Shown one piece after another: positions 41,849-51,042 of a stretch of DNA of 64,000 nucleotides. The notes under the pieces are model-generated. The model did no database searches and was not told where the DNA came from. It saw only the letters and a program-made list of their open reading frames with translations. Every line of letters starts with the position of its first letter. The first letter of the stretch is position 1. A program made the translations under genes and the position numbers. The DNA lies in the NCBI GenBank assembly GCA_964438695.1, contig CAYTKP010000002.1, positions 1 to 64,000 on the forward strand. The letters are read 5' to 3'. This DNA is from Phoenicimicrobium sp964438695. GTDB lineage: Bacteria > Atribacterota > Phoenicimicrobiia > Phoenicimicrobiales > Phoenicimicrobiaceae.

Positions 41849-43954
41849 ATGTCAAAATATCTAGTGATTGTAGAGTCACCAACTAAAGAGAAGACTTTAA
41901 AAAAAATATTAGGAAAAAATTATCTTATTAAATCTACCAAAGGACATATTATTGATTTGCCTAAAACAGCATTAGGTATTGATATTGAAAACGATTTCGA
42001 GCCTAAATATGTTATTATTCCAAAACAAAGAAATACTGTAAAAGAATTAGAAAAAGTGTCCCAAAATAAAGAAAAGATATTCTTAGCAACTGACCCGGAT
42101 AGAGAAGGAGAGGCGATCGCCTGGCATGTTGCACAAAAATTAAAGATTAAAAATGATAAAAATAGAATAAGTTTTAATGAAATAACTGAAAGAGCTGTAT
42201 TACAAGCATTTGAAAAACCAAGAGAAATTGATTCTAATATGGTGAATTCTCAAAAAGCAAGAAGATTATTAGATAGGCTGGTAGGTTATAAAATTAGTCC
42301 TTTACTGTGGGAAAAAATTGGCAAAAAGTTAAGTGCTGGTAGAGTTCAATCTGTTGCTTTACGGTTGATATGCGAAAGAGAAGATGAGATAGAAAAATTT
42401 AAAAAAGAAGAATATTGGTTAATAAAAGTATTACTTAAAAAGATTGAGGACACAGATATAGAAGATACAGAATTGACTTCCTTTGAAGCGAAATTATATT
42501 CTTTTAATTCAAAGAAAATAAATATAAAGAATAAAAAAGAAGCAACTCAAATTTGTAATGATATAAGAAAACAAGATTTTTATATTAAAAATATTGAAAA
42601 AAAGAAAGAATTAAAAAATCCGCCTCCACCGTTCACTACTAGTACTTTGCAACAAGAAGCATATAATAGATTGAATTTTCCAATTAAGAAAACTATGCTT
42701 ATTGCTCAAAAATTATATGAAGGTATTGTCTTAGGCGAAAGAGGTTCTACTGGTTTAATTACCTATATGCGTACTGATTCTTTAAGGGTATCAGATGAGA
42801 TAAAAAAGGAGGCAAAAAAATACATAGAAGATAATTATGGAAAAGAATATGTTAGACCCATTCATCTTTCCAAGAAAGATTCAAATAAAATAAAAGGAGC
42901 AAAAATCCAAGATGCACATGAAGCCATTAGACCGACCTCTGCTTTTAATCATCCGGAATCGATTAAGGAATTTTTAGATAATGATCAGTATAAATTATAT
43001 AATTTAATTTGGCAGAGATTTATGGCAAGTAGAATGAAAGCAGCTTATTTGGAAAAAATAAATGTGGAAATTGAATCTGGGAAATACATTTTTAAATCCT
43101 CTGGAGTTGAGGTATTATTTAAGGGTTTTATGATTGTATATAATCGAAATAATAGTGATTTAAATAAGCTTCCTCCTCTTAAGAAGGGTGAAAAATTGGA
43201 GTTATTGGATTTAAAAGCTGACCAATGTTTTACCAAACCTCCACCCAGGTATACTGAGGCTAGTCTAGTGAAAAAATTAGAAAAAGAAGGGATAGGTCGC
43301 CCAAGTACTTACGTGCCCATCATAGATACTATTTTACGTCGCTTATATGTTGAAAAAATAGATAAAAAATTTAAACCTACAGAATTAGGAATTATTGTAA
43401 ATTCTTTCTTAACAAAATATTTTTCAGATATTATTAATATTACTTTTACTTCAAGAATGGAAAAACAACTCGATGAAATTGAATCTAACGGCAAAGATTG
43501 GAAGGATGTTTTAGTAAAATTTTATAATACTTTTTTAAAAGATTTAGAAAAAGCAAGTACTGCTGTAAAATATAAAGTAGCTACAATATATAGTGAAGAA
43601 ATATGTGAAAAATGTGGACGTAAAATGTTAATAAAAAATGGCAAATATGGTAAATTTTTGGCCTGTTCAGGTTTCCCTGATTGTAAAAACACCAAACCCT
43701 TTTTAGAAAAAATTGGCGTTCCTTGCCCTCAACCAGGATGCACTGGAGAAATTATTAAAAGAAGGACCAAAAAAGGAAGAATATTTTATGGTTGTAGTAA
43801 TTATCCAGATTGTTCTTTTATGACCTGGAATGAACCTACAAATAAAAGGTGCCCTCATTGCGGTTATATTCTAACAAAAAATATTAAAAAAGATGGTCTT
43901 TACTATAAATGTAGTAATCCAAAATGTTCTTATCAAGAAATTATAAAGAAATAA
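41849..43954 (+). CDS. topA: DNA topoisomerase I
   Basis: Relaxes negative supercoils through a tyrosine intermediate. The 701 residues start with a TOPRIM domain (YLVIVESPTKEKTLKKILG, ATDPDREGEAIAWH), have active-site Tyr306 in GLITYMRTDSLRVS, and end with three four-Cys zinc ribbons (CEKCG...CSGFPDC, CPQPGC...CSNYPDC, CPHCG...CSNPKC). The ATG has GAGGTAGG upstream. The order topA-xerC-hslV-hslU matches topA-codV-clpQ-clpY of Bacillus. Confidence 0.98.
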   Translation: MSKYLVIVESPTKEKTLKKILGKNYLIKSTKGHIIDLPKTALGIDIENDFEPKYVIIPKQRNTVKELEKVSQNKEKIFLATDPDREGEAIAWHVAQKLKIKNDKNRISFNEITERAVLQAFEKPREIDSNMVNSQKARRLLDRLVGYKISPLLWEKIGKKLSAGRVQSVALRLICEREDEIEKFKKEEYWLIKVLLKKIEDTDIEDTELTSFEAKLYSFNSKKINIKNKKEATQICNDIRKQDFYIKNIEKKKELKNPPPPFTTSTLQQEAYNRLNFPIKKTMLIAQKLYEGIVLGERGSTGLITYMRTDSLRVSDEIKKEAKKYIEDNYGKEYVRPIHLSKKDSNKIKGAKIQDAHEAIRPTSAFNHPESIKEFLDNDQYKLYNLIWQRFMASRMKAAYLEKINVEIESGKYIFKSSGVEVLFKGFMIVYNRNNSDLNKLPPLKKGEKLELLDLKADQCFTKPPPRYTEASLVKKLEKEGIGRPSTYVPIIDTILRRLYVEKIDKKFKPTELGIIVNSFLTKYFSDIINITFTSRMEKQLDEIESNGKDWKDVLVKFYNTFLKDLEKASTAVKYKVATIYSEEICEKCGRKMLIKNGKYGKFLACSGFPDCKNTKPFLEKIGVPCPQPGCTGEIIKRRTKKGRIFYGCSNYPDCSFMTWNEPTNKRCPHCGYILTKNIKKDGLYYKCSNPKCSYQEIIKK

Positions 43955-44148
43955 AGTATAATTAGAACAAAATTTATGAAAAGACTTTAAGGTTAAAACA
44001 TCAAAAAAGATATGAAAAAATTGATGTATTATATTTACTCTAATTAAGAAGAGATTAATGCCGTAGACAAATTGAGAGCACAAGGACTTGATTAAAAACT
44101 AAATAATATTTTTAGTCAACAAAATTTTCACAAGTTCTTACTAGCGAT

Positions 44149-44177
44149 TTGACTATTTTAAATGTTGCTAATTTATT
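44149..44177 (+). promoter_or_regulatory. Weak candidate promoter for xerC-hslVU
   Basis: TTGACT (44149-44154), 17-nt spacer, TTTATT. The -35 is good, the -10 poor. Apart from this, the 270-bp spacer after topA shows nothing I can identify. Confidence 0.3.
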
Positions 44178-44224
44178 GTATTATTATTGGAATGAGTGGT
44201 AGCACGTAAAAAAGGAATAATAAA

Positions 44225-45133
44225 ATGAAAAAATATATAGAAACATACCAAAAATATTTAAAAAATGAAAAAAATTATTCTGATAATACTATCATTTCAT
44301 ATAAAAATGATTTGAACCAACTATTTAGTTTTATAAAAGAATATAAATTGTTAAGAAAGAACGGTATAAAATATATTGATCATCAAATTATGAGGAAATT
44401 TATAGTTTACTTAAAGGAAAAAAAATATTCCAAAAGAAGTATTTCCAGAAAAGTGTCCACAGCCCGGTCTTTCTTTAAGTTTCTCCACAAAGAAGAAATC
44501 ATTGAGGTAAATCCTACTTTGAATTTAATAACTCCTAAAATAGATAAGAAATTACCATATTTCTTGTATTTACAAGAAATTGATAAGCTCATAGAAACAC
44601 CACCAAGGAATAAACTATCAGGAATCAGAGATAGGGCGATTCTTGAAATACTTTATGGAACCGGAATTAGGGTTAGCGAATTGACTAATTTAAATATCGA
44701 TGATATTGATTTTAACGAAAAAATTATAAAAGTATTGGGAAAAGGTTCAAAAGAAAGAATCCTTCCCCTGAGTAATCCTGTTATAAAGGCAATGCAAGAA
44801 TATATAGAAAAAAGATATCTTTTTAATAGGAATAAATTTGACAAAACAATCAATAAAAATGCTTTATTTTTAAACCGTTTTGGGGGAAGATTAACCGCAA
44901 GAAGTATACGAAGAATTATTATAAAATATATAAAAATTGCTGGTTTAAATAAAAAGTTAAGTCCTCACGTATTAAGGCATTCATTTGCAACTCATCTACT
45001 GGGGGGAGGAGCGGATTTACGTTCTGTTCAGGAACTCTTGGGTCATAAAAGTTTATCTACTACCCAGATATATACTCATATTACCAAGGAACGTTTAAAA
45101 GAAATTTATCAAAAATCACATCCCAGATCATAA
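44225..45133 (+). CDS. xerC: Tyrosine recombinase XerC/XerD (CodV-like)
   Basis: Resolves chromosome dimers at dif. The 302 residues consist of an N-terminal SAM-like core-binding domain (about 1-90) and the catalytic domain with Arg149 (GTGIRVSEL), His248 and Arg251 (SPHVLRHSF), His274 (LLGHKSL) and Tyr283 (IYTHI). The ATG has AAAGGAATAA upstream. Its place between topA and hslV suggests the codV/xerC orthologue. Confidence 0.94.
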   Translation: MKKYIETYQKYLKNEKNYSDNTIISYKNDLNQLFSFIKEYKLLRKNGIKYIDHQIMRKFIVYLKEKKYSKRSISRKVSTARSFFKFLHKEEIIEVNPTLNLITPKIDKKLPYFLYLQEIDKLIETPPRNKLSGIRDRAILEILYGTGIRVSELTNLNIDDIDFNEKIIKVLGKGSKERILPLSNPVIKAMQEYIEKRYLFNRNKFDKTINKNALFLNRFGGRLTARSIRRIIIKYIKIAGLNKKLSPHVLRHSFATHLLGGGADLRSVQELLGHKSLSTTQIYTHITKERLKEIYQKSHPRS

Positions 45134-45156
45134 TTCTATTGTATAGGAAATACCTT

Positions 45157-45299
45157 TTTCCGTTCCCCGTTTTTACGAGTACAGGTTTGAAGAAGGAATG
45201 GATTCTAACAAGTTTGTAAGAAGAGGCACTATATAAAACTGAAAAAGAATAACCATAGGCATAAGAGTTTCAGGAGAGCTTACTCCTCTGACAATCTTG
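45157..45299 (+). repeat. LR repeat before hslV
   Basis: M2 is CCCCGTTTTTACGAG. M3 is AAGGAATGGATTCTAACAAG, then TTTGTAAGAAG. The middle is the B type (GGCACTATATAAAACTGAAA) with AACCATAGGCATAAGAG. M5 is CAGGAGAGCTTACTCCTCTG followed by ACAATCTTG. The M1 hairpin is missing or reduced to GTATAGGAAATAC. It ends 31 nt before hslV. Confidence 0.85.
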
Positions 45300-45330
45300 A
45301 AATATATTCTATATTGGAGATGATGATAAA

Positions 45331-45858
45331 ATGTTTAAAGGCACGACGATTTTAGCAATAAAACATAAGGGTAAAGTTGCTATTTCTGGTGATGGTCAAA
45401 TCAGCACAGGAAATACAATTATGAAAAATAATACTAAAAAGATAAGAAAAATTTATAATGGTAAAGTCTTAACTGGATTTGCCGGAACAAGCGCTGATGC
45501 TATTACACTTTTTGAAAGATTTGAAAAAAGATTAAATGAATTTCAAGGAAATTTAACCAAAGCAGTTATTTCCCTAGCAAAAGAATGGAGAACTGATAAA
45601 ATTTTACGTAGATTAGAAGCAATTTTAATTGTAGCAGATAAAAATAATATGTTTATAGTCTCAGGAACAGGCGATATAATAGAACCTGACGATAATATTG
45701 CTGCCATTGGATCGGGTGGACCTTATGCTTTGGCTGCAGCTAAAGCTTTAATTAAATATTCGGATTTATCTGCCGACGAAATTGCTTTAGAATCATTAAA
45801 AATTACCTCGTCAATTTGTATTTACACTAACGATAAAATTGTAGTAGAAAAATTATAA
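45331..45858 (+). CDS. hslV: ATP-dependent protease subunit HslV (ClpQ)
   Basis: The proteolytic core of the HslUV protease. The 175 residues begin MFKGTTILAIKHKGKVAISG. The nucleophile should be the Thr of GTTIL after removal of the first residues. SGDGQISTGNTIMK, GFAGTSADAITLFERFE and GSGGPYALAAAKAL are conserved. GGAGATGATGAT precedes the ATG. It lies 17 nt before hslU. Confidence 0.97.
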   Translation: MFKGTTILAIKHKGKVAISGDGQISTGNTIMKNNTKKIRKIYNGKVLTGFAGTSADAITLFERFEKRLNEFQGNLTKAVISLAKEWRTDKILRRLEAILIVADKNNMFIVSGTGDIIEPDDNIAAIGSGGPYALAAAKALIKYSDLSADEIALESLKITSSICIYTNDKIVVEKL

Positions 45859-45875
45859 AAAAAGGAGGCAATACT

Positions 45876-47291
45876 TTGGTTAATGATTTAACTCCCTCAC
45901 AAATTGTATCTGAACTTAACAAATATATAATAGGACAAGATAGTGCGAAGAAAGCGGTTGCAATAGCTTTAAGAAATAGAATCAGAAGGAAAAAGCTACC
46001 TCCGGAATTAATAGATGAAATTACGCCCAAAAATATCATAATGATAGGTCCAACAGGAGTGGGGAAAACAGAAATTGCTAGAAGGTTATCAAAATTAGTC
46101 AATGCTCCATTTGTTAAGGTTGAAGCAACTAAATATACTGAAGTTGGATATGTGGGAAGAGATGTAGAGTCTATAATTAGAGACTTAACTGAAGTAAGTA
46201 TTCAATTAGTTCGTAAAGAATGGTCCGATAAAGTAAAAGATAAAGCAAAACAGCTGGCTGAAGAGAAGATATTAAATTATTTATTCCCCATAAATAATAA
46301 GAGAAGAAAAGAAAGAGAAAATTTATTTAATAATTCTCAGTATGGTGGGATTGAAGACAAAGAAGATTCTTTGGCCATTATAAATAAAAAAGACGAGAGA
46401 GAGGAGAGATTTGAGAAGACTAAAAGAAAGATTAGAGAAAAATTAAAAAAAGGTGAGCTCGAAAATAGAATAATTGAAATTGAAATTGAAGAAAATATCC
46501 AACCCACAGTTGAAATTTTTTCTAACTCAGGAATCGAAGGTATGGGTATTAATTTTAAAGATATTTTAGGAAGAATGTTCCCTCAGAAAAAGAGGAGACA
46601 AAAAGTAACCGTTGCAGAAGCTCGAAAAATATTAATGTATAGTGAAACTCAAAAATTAATAGATATGGATGAAGTAATAAGAACAGCTATTAATAGAGTA
46701 GAGAATTTAGGAATTGTTTTTATTGATGAAATAGATAAAATTGCAAAACAGGAAAAATCGTACGGGCCGGATGTTTCCAGGGGCGGAGTACAAAGGGATA
46801 TTTTACCTATTATCGAAGGATCTACTGTTATGACTAAGTATGGCGCAGTAAAAACAGATCACATACTTTTTATTGCTGCGGGAGCCTTTACAACTTCAAA
46901 ACCTTCTGACCTTATTCCTGAATTACAAGGAAGATTTCCTATTAGAGTAGAACTTAATAACTTGGGTAAAGAAGATTTAAAAAGAATATTGATTGAACCT
47001 CGTAATTCCTTAATTAAGCAATATATATCATTGCTAAATACTGAAGGAGTGCAGTTAGATTTTACAGATGATGCCATTGCTGAAATTGCTGAAATAGCCT
47101 TTATAGTAAATGAGAATACAGAAAACATAGGGGCAAGAAGGCTTTATACTATACTAGAAAAACTGTTAGAAGATATTTCTTTTAGTGCACCTGATATAAA
47201 GAATGAACATATAACTATCGACCAAAAATATGTAAAGAAAAAGTTACAAAATATTATAGAAAAGGAAGATTTAAGTAGATATATTCTGTAA
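45876..47291 (+). CDS. hslU: HslUV protease ATPase subunit HslU (ClpY)
   Basis: An AAA+ unfoldase feeding HslV. The 471 residues have TPSQIVSELNKYIIGQDSAK at the N-terminus, Walker A GPTGVGKTEIARR (about 55-67), GYVGRDVESIIRDL (pore region), an intermediate domain (about 110-240), Walker B IVFIDEIDKIA and the C-terminal sensor NENTENIGARRL and DLSRYIL tail. The start is TTG with AAAGGAGG 7 nt upstream. codY, next in Bacillus, is absent. Confidence 0.97.
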   Translation: MVNDLTPSQIVSELNKYIIGQDSAKKAVAIALRNRIRRKKLPPELIDEITPKNIIMIGPTGVGKTEIARRLSKLVNAPFVKVEATKYTEVGYVGRDVESIIRDLTEVSIQLVRKEWSDKVKDKAKQLAEEKILNYLFPINNKRRKERENLFNNSQYGGIEDKEDSLAIINKKDEREERFEKTKRKIREKLKKGELENRIIEIEIEENIQPTVEIFSNSGIEGMGINFKDILGRMFPQKKRRQKVTVAEARKILMYSETQKLIDMDEVIRTAINRVENLGIVFIDEIDKIAKQEKSYGPDVSRGGVQRDILPIIEGSTVMTKYGAVKTDHILFIAAGAFTTSKPSDLIPELQGRFPIRVELNNLGKEDLKRILIEPRNSLIKQYISLLNTEGVQLDFTDDAIAEIAEIAFIVNENTENIGARRLYTILEKLLEDISFSAPDIKNEHITIDQKYVKKKLQNIIEKEDLSRYIL

Positions 47292-47471
47292 TTTACCAAT
47301 TAAAACAGTTGTTAGTGAATAGTGAGTAGTATTTAATTTCAAATAAGGGATACAAAATTATTTAGTTGCTGATTGGGGCTAGTTTACCAGTTAATTCAGC
47401 TACTCAGAATACCAGTTGACCAATTAGCTCTAATTGTTAATTTCAAATACAAATTATAAGTTATAAGATTC
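47292..47471. other. Gene-free spacer with phrase-like repeats
   Basis: The first part of a 702-bp stretch without genes. It has AT-rich phrases such as GTTAGTGAATAGTGAGTAG and AGTTTACCAGTTAATTCAGC followed later by CAGTTGACCAATTAGC, similar in style to spacers near 1100, 9900 and 49350. No frame, RNA gene or promoter is clear. Two LR copies and the rpsB promoter fill the rest. Confidence 0.5.
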
Positions 47472-47611
47472 TATTAAAAGCCTGATGCCCTAAATAAATT
47501 TTTTTAAATCAATAGACTCTAACAAGATTGCGAGGAAAAGTTTTATAGAAAACCGAAATGTAATAAAAAAAGTATAGATGGGTTTAGGTGAGTTCGCTCT
47601 ACTGACTCTCT
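47472..47611 (+). repeat. LR repeat, degraded B-type copy upstream of the rpsB promoter
   Basis: Contains GCCTGATGCCCTAAATAAA (M1 remnant), CAATAGACTCTAACAAGATT (M3), AAAAGTTTTATAGAAAACC (B-type middle) and GGTGAGTTCGCTCTACTGA (M5 with a TTCG loop). It is about 100 bp upstream of the rpsB promoter, so this copy is not in that leader. Confidence 0.75.
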
Positions 47612-47709
47612 TATAAATAATCTGTAATAAGTGGCTTTTTAAAATTTCTGAAGATTATTATTCCTACTTAATTGTTACTATTTTTATATAATATTACTGT
47701 ACTATTTTC

Positions 47710-47738
47710 TTGATTTAGCAAAAAAACTATGTTATACT
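47710..47738 (+). promoter_or_regulatory. Promoter of rpsB-tsf
   Basis: TTGATT (47710-47715), 17-nt spacer, TATACT (47733-47738), with TG at 47730-47731 giving an extended -10. A start near 47745 would give a leader of about 250 nt that contains a complete LR element. Confidence 0.75.
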
Positions 47739-47767
47739 ATCTTTGACTTTGTGCGCTTATTATAATA

Positions 47768-47962
47768 TTTCAGGACATCGTAATTTCAAAAGCCCGATAC
47801 TCTAAATATCAATTATTGTGCCCGTTTTCACGGGCACAAGTTTGGTTAAAGAAAAGATTTTAACAAATTTACCAAAGTTAAAAATTGAGTGTCACATAAA
47901 ACGAAGAAAAAACAAAAGTCATAAAGTGGTGTCAGGAGAAATTTATTCTCCCGAAAATCTTA
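47768..47962 (+). repeat. LR repeat in the rpsB leader
   Basis: M1 is GGACATCGTAATTTC with CCCGATACTC. M2 is a perfect hairpin GTGCCCG/CGGGCAC (47818-47837). M3 is AAAGAAAAGATTTTAACAAA. M4 includes GTGTCACATAAAACGAAG and AACAAAAGTCATAAAG. M5 is GGAGAAATTTATTCTCC (perfect 6-bp stem). It ends 31 nt before rpsB. The sequence of every stem differs from other copies, yet pairing is kept. Confidence 0.9.
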
Positions 47963-47993
47963 TTTAAATAATTACATAAATGGAGGGTGATAG

Positions 47994-48710
47994 ATGAGTG
48001 TAGTTTCAATGAAAAATTTATTGGAGGCAGGAGTGCATTTTGGCCATCAGATGAGACGGTGGGATCCTAGAATGAAACCATATATATTTACAAATAGAAA
48101 TAATATATATATTGTAGACCTTCAACAAACAGTAAAATTAATTGATGTTGCTTATGATTTCGTAAGAGAAATTACAAGCAAAGGTGGAAATATACTATTT
48201 GTAGGAACAAAAAAACAAGCTCAAGAATCAATTAAAAACGAAGCTGAAAGATGTGGAATGTTCTATGTAAACTATAGATGGTTAGGAGGAACTTTAACTA
48301 ATTTTAATACAATAAGGAAAAGAGTTAAAAGGCTTTTGGAACTAGAAGAAATGGAGAATAACAACACCTTCGAGGTTCTTCCTAAAAAAGAAGTAATGAG
48401 TTTAAAAAGAGAAAAAGAGAAATTAGAAAAATTATTAACTGGAATTAGAAATATGGAAAAACTTCCAGATGCAATTTTTATAGTTGATCCTAAAAAAGAA
48501 AATATTGCTGTTGCTGAAGCAAAAAAACTATCTATTCCGATAGTTGCTATTGTAGATACTAATTGCAACCCGGATGAAATCGATTATGTAATTCCAGGAA
48601 ACGATGATGCTATAAGAGCGGTAAAACTAATTTCTATGGTTATTGCAGATGCAGTTATTGAAGGTAAAAAATCAATGGTAGAAAAAGAACTTGAAACCGT
48701 TGCAACATAA
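47994..48710 (+). CDS. rpsB: Ribosomal protein uS2
   Basis: A small-subunit protein of 238 residues. MKNLLEAGVHFGHQMRRWDP, MKPYIFTNRNNIYIVDLQ, RWLGGTLTNFNTI and IFIVDPKKENIAVAEAKKL are diagnostic. GGAGGGTGAT precedes the ATG. It heads the rpsB-tsf-pyrH-frr group. In E. coli S2 represses its own leader; whether the LR-containing leader here does anything similar is unknown. Confidence 0.98.
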   Translation: MSVVSMKNLLEAGVHFGHQMRRWDPRMKPYIFTNRNNIYIVDLQQTVKLIDVAYDFVREITSKGGNILFVGTKKQAQESIKNEAERCGMFYVNYRWLGGTLTNFNTIRKRVKRLLELEEMENNNTFEVLPKKEVMSLKREKEKLEKLLTGIRNMEKLPDAIFIVDPKKENIAVAEAKKLSIPIVAIVDTNCNPDEIDYVIPGNDDAIRAVKLISMVIADAVIEGKKSMVEKELETVAT

Positions 48711-48744
48711 GTAAGTGCAATGAAGTTAGATAAGGAGAAAAAAA

Positions 48745-49344
48745 ATGAATATTAATGCTCAAATGGTAAAAGAATTAAGAATAAGAACTAGTGCCGGGAT
48801 TATGGATTGCAAAGAAGCATTAAAAGCCTGCCAAGGTAATTTAGAAAAAGCTGTAGAATATTTACGTAAAAAAGGAATCAAGACTGCTTCTTCAAAATTT
48901 AAAAGACAAGCATTAAGTGGCAAGATAGAGTCCTATATTCATTTATATGGCAAGATAGGAGTTTTAGTTGAAGTAAATTGCGAAACAGATTTTGTTGCCA
49001 ACACTGAAGATTTTAAAATTTTTGTAAAAGATATTGCTATGCAAATTGCAGCATCAAATCCCAAATACATTACGAGAAATGATGTTCCAAAAAATATAAT
49101 AGATAAAGAAAAAGAAATAATCTATGCCCAAATGGAAAAAACGAATAAGCCAGCCAAAATACTTAATAAAATTGTTGAAGGTAAATTAGAAAAATATTTC
49201 CAGGAAAATTGCCTGTTAGAACAATTATTTATAAAAGATGATAGAAAAACTGTTAATGATTTACTGTTAGAGACAATAGGAAAATTAGGAGAGAATATAA
49301 TAATAAAAAGATTTGCGAGATTTAAACTTGGCGAAGAAATCTGA
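48745..49344 (+). CDS. tsf: Elongation factor Ts
   Basis: The nucleotide exchange factor of EF-Tu. The 199 residues are the short form known from Thermus, shorter than the 290 of E. coli. VKELRIRTSAGIMDCKEALK, AVEYLRKKGIKTASSK and EVNCETDFVANTEDF are conserved. AAGGAG lies upstream of the ATG. A 205-bp spacer with an inverted repeat separates it from pyrH. Confidence 0.97.
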   Translation: MNINAQMVKELRIRTSAGIMDCKEALKACQGNLEKAVEYLRKKGIKTASSKFKRQALSGKIESYIHLYGKIGVLVEVNCETDFVANTEDFKIFVKDIAMQIAASNPKYITRNDVPKNIIDKEKEIIYAQMEKTNKPAKILNKIVEGKLEKYFQENCLLEQLFIKDDRKTVNDLLLETIGKLGENIIIKRFARFKLGEEI

Positions 49345-49349
49345 AATTA

Positions 49350-49405
49350 GTTAGTTATTTATCTGGTTATTAAATCGGTATATAGTAGGTAATTAAATAA
49401 CTAAC
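49350..49405. repeat. Inverted repeat between tsf and pyrH
   Basis: GTTAGTTATTTA (49350-49361) and TAAATAACTAAC (49394-49405) are perfect complements with a 32-nt loop. A related inverted repeat, GTTAGTTAAT/ATTAACTAAC, lies at 9900-9943. It could be a weak terminator, or part of another dispersed repeat family. The following 140 bp before pyrH show nothing clear. Confidence 0.55.
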
Positions 49406-49549
49406 AATGGAAATGCAACGTAAAATTGGTGACCTGCAACAAGTACCTGTTTTAATAACTTAGGAAATTTAAGTCACATCACTTATCGCTGTATCTATAT
49501 TCGGTACTAAATTACTATACAATAATTGTTATAGTGAAGGATAAAAACT

Positions 49550-50269
49550 ATGAGAAAGCCAATATACAGGAGAGTTCTCTTAAAACTTGGTGGTGAATCA
49601 CTCTCAGGAGAAAGGGGCTATGGGATTGATACAAATAAAATTAATTTTATTTCTCAAGAGATAAACGAAATAAAGGAACTAGGTGTACAAATAGCAATTG
49701 TAATAGGTGGCGGTAATATTTTTAGAGGTCAGGAAGGGAGCGAAAAGGGCATAAATCGAGTTTCAGCTGATTATATGGGTATGTTGGCAACTGTGATAAA
49801 TGCTTTAGCCCTTCAAGATTCGTTAGAAAAGTTAAATGTTGAAACCAGAGTTCAAACAGCAATTGAGATGAAGGCAATTGCCGAACCATATATAAGAAGA
49901 AGAGCCATTAGACATTTAGAAAAAGGGAGAATAGTAATTTTAGCAGCCGGAACAGGAAACCCTTATTTTACTACAGATACAGCTGCTGCCTTAAGAGCCA
50001 TAGAATTAAATACTGAAGCAATTCTTAAAGCTACCAAAGTTGATGGTATATATGAATCCGATCCTTTGAAAAATTCAAAGGCAATGAAATTTAACAAATT
50101 AGGATTTCTTGAATTTTTAAATAAAGGTTTAAAGGTTATGGATGCAACTTCTATTTCGTTATGTATGGAAAATAATATTCCTGTAATAGTATTTAATTTA
50201 AATACAGTGGGGAATATTAAAAGAGTCATAACTGGAGAGAAAATTGGGACCGTAGTAAAGGGGGAATAA
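49550..50269 (+). CDS. pyrH: UMP kinase
   Basis: Phosphorylates UMP to UDP; a hexameric amino-acid-kinase-fold enzyme. The 239 residues have RVLLKLGGESLSGERGYGID, VIGGGNIFRG, DYMGMLATVINALALQDSLE and GTGNPYFTTDTAAALRA. GAAGGA lies about 12 nt before the ATG. It is 5 nt before frr, so the two are co-transcribed. Confidence 0.98.
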   Translation: MRKPIYRRVLLKLGGESLSGERGYGIDTNKINFISQEINEIKELGVQIAIVIGGGNIFRGQEGSEKGINRVSADYMGMLATVINALALQDSLEKLNVETRVQTAIEMKAIAEPYIRRRAIRHLEKGRIVILAAGTGNPYFTTDTAAALRAIELNTEAILKATKVDGIYESDPLKNSKAMKFNKLGFLEFLNKGLKVMDATSISLCMENNIPVIVFNLNTVGNIKRVITGEKIGTVVKGE

Positions 50270-50274
50270 GAAAT

Positions 50275-50832
50275 ATGCTATCCAAATTATTAGATAACAC
50301 AAAGAAAAAAATGGATAAAGCAGTTAATGCGATAAAAGATGAGTTCGCACATATAAGAACAGGAAGAGCTTCTGCGACCTTATTAGATGGATTGAAAATA
50401 AACTATTACGGTGTTTCAACTCCCTTAAAACAAATTGCCAATATTTCTATACCTGAATTTAATTTAATAGTGATTCAACCCTGGGATAAAAAATGTCTTT
50501 CTGACATTGAAAAAACTATTTGGAAATCTGATTTAGGATTATCTCCTGTTAGTGATGGTAATATAATTCGCCTTTCCATACCTCCATTAAATGAAGAAAG
50601 ACGTAAAGAATTAGTGAAACTGGTAAAAAAAGAAGCCGAAAAGGGGAAAGTTGCTATAAGAAATATAAGACGCGAAACAAATGATTTGCTAAAGAAATAT
50701 GAAAAAGATAGTAATATTTCAGAAGATGAATGCAAAGAATACCAGAAAAAGGTTCAAAATTTAACAGATGAATATATAGAGAAGATTGATAAATTATTAG
50801 ACCTTAAAGAAAAAGAAATTATGGAAGTTTAA
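50275..50832 (+). CDS. frr: Ribosome recycling factor
   Basis: Splits ribosomes after termination, with EF-G. The 185 residues show the typical helical pattern: FAHIRTGRASATLLDGLKI, YYGVSTPLKQIANISIPE, IQPWDKKCLSDIEKTI and RRETNDLLKKYEKDSNISED. The ribosome site GGGGAATAAG overlaps the end of pyrH. Confidence 0.98.
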   Translation: MLSKLLDNTKKKMDKAVNAIKDEFAHIRTGRASATLLDGLKINYYGVSTPLKQIANISIPEFNLIVIQPWDKKCLSDIEKTIWKSDLGLSPVSDGNIIRLSIPPLNEERRKELVKLVKKEAEKGKVAIRNIRRETNDLLKKYEKDSNISEDECKEYQKKVQNLTDEYIEKIDKLLDLKEKEIMEV

Positions 50833-50871
50833 AATATTCCGTATTTATTATATAGAAAGGAGGCTCATTAA

Positions 50872-51042
50872 ATGGCATATAAGATCACTGAAGAATGTGT
50901 TAAGTGCGGTTTATGTATGGAAGAATGTCCTGCGGAAGCAATTAGCGAAGGAGATGATATTTATGTTATTGATCAAGATATTTGCACAGAATGTGGAACT
51001 TGTGTTAGTGTTTGCCCAAATGAAGCGATAATTGAGGAATAA
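50872..51042 (+). CDS. Small 2[4Fe-4S] ferredoxin
   Basis: A 56-residue clostridial-type ferredoxin. The two cluster motifs are CVKCGLCMEECP (residues 9-20) and CTECGTCVSVCP (38-49); it starts MAYKITEEC and ends EAIIEE. AAAGGAGG is 8 nt upstream of the ATG. It sits between frr and the isoprenoid and lipid genes uppS, cdsA, dxr, rseP, ispG. IspG and IspH both need low-potential electrons, so this ferredoxin is a plausible donor, but it could serve any anaerobic redox enzyme. A hairpin follows at once. Confidence 0.95.
   Translation: MAYKITEECVKCGLCMEECPAEAISEGDDIYVIDQDICTECGTCVSVCPNEAIIEE

Noticed and set aside
43955..44224. Small RNA or lost trmFO gene between topA and xerC
   Set aside because: In Bacillus trmFO lies here, but the 270 bp contain no trace of its frame and no structured RNA I could recognise.
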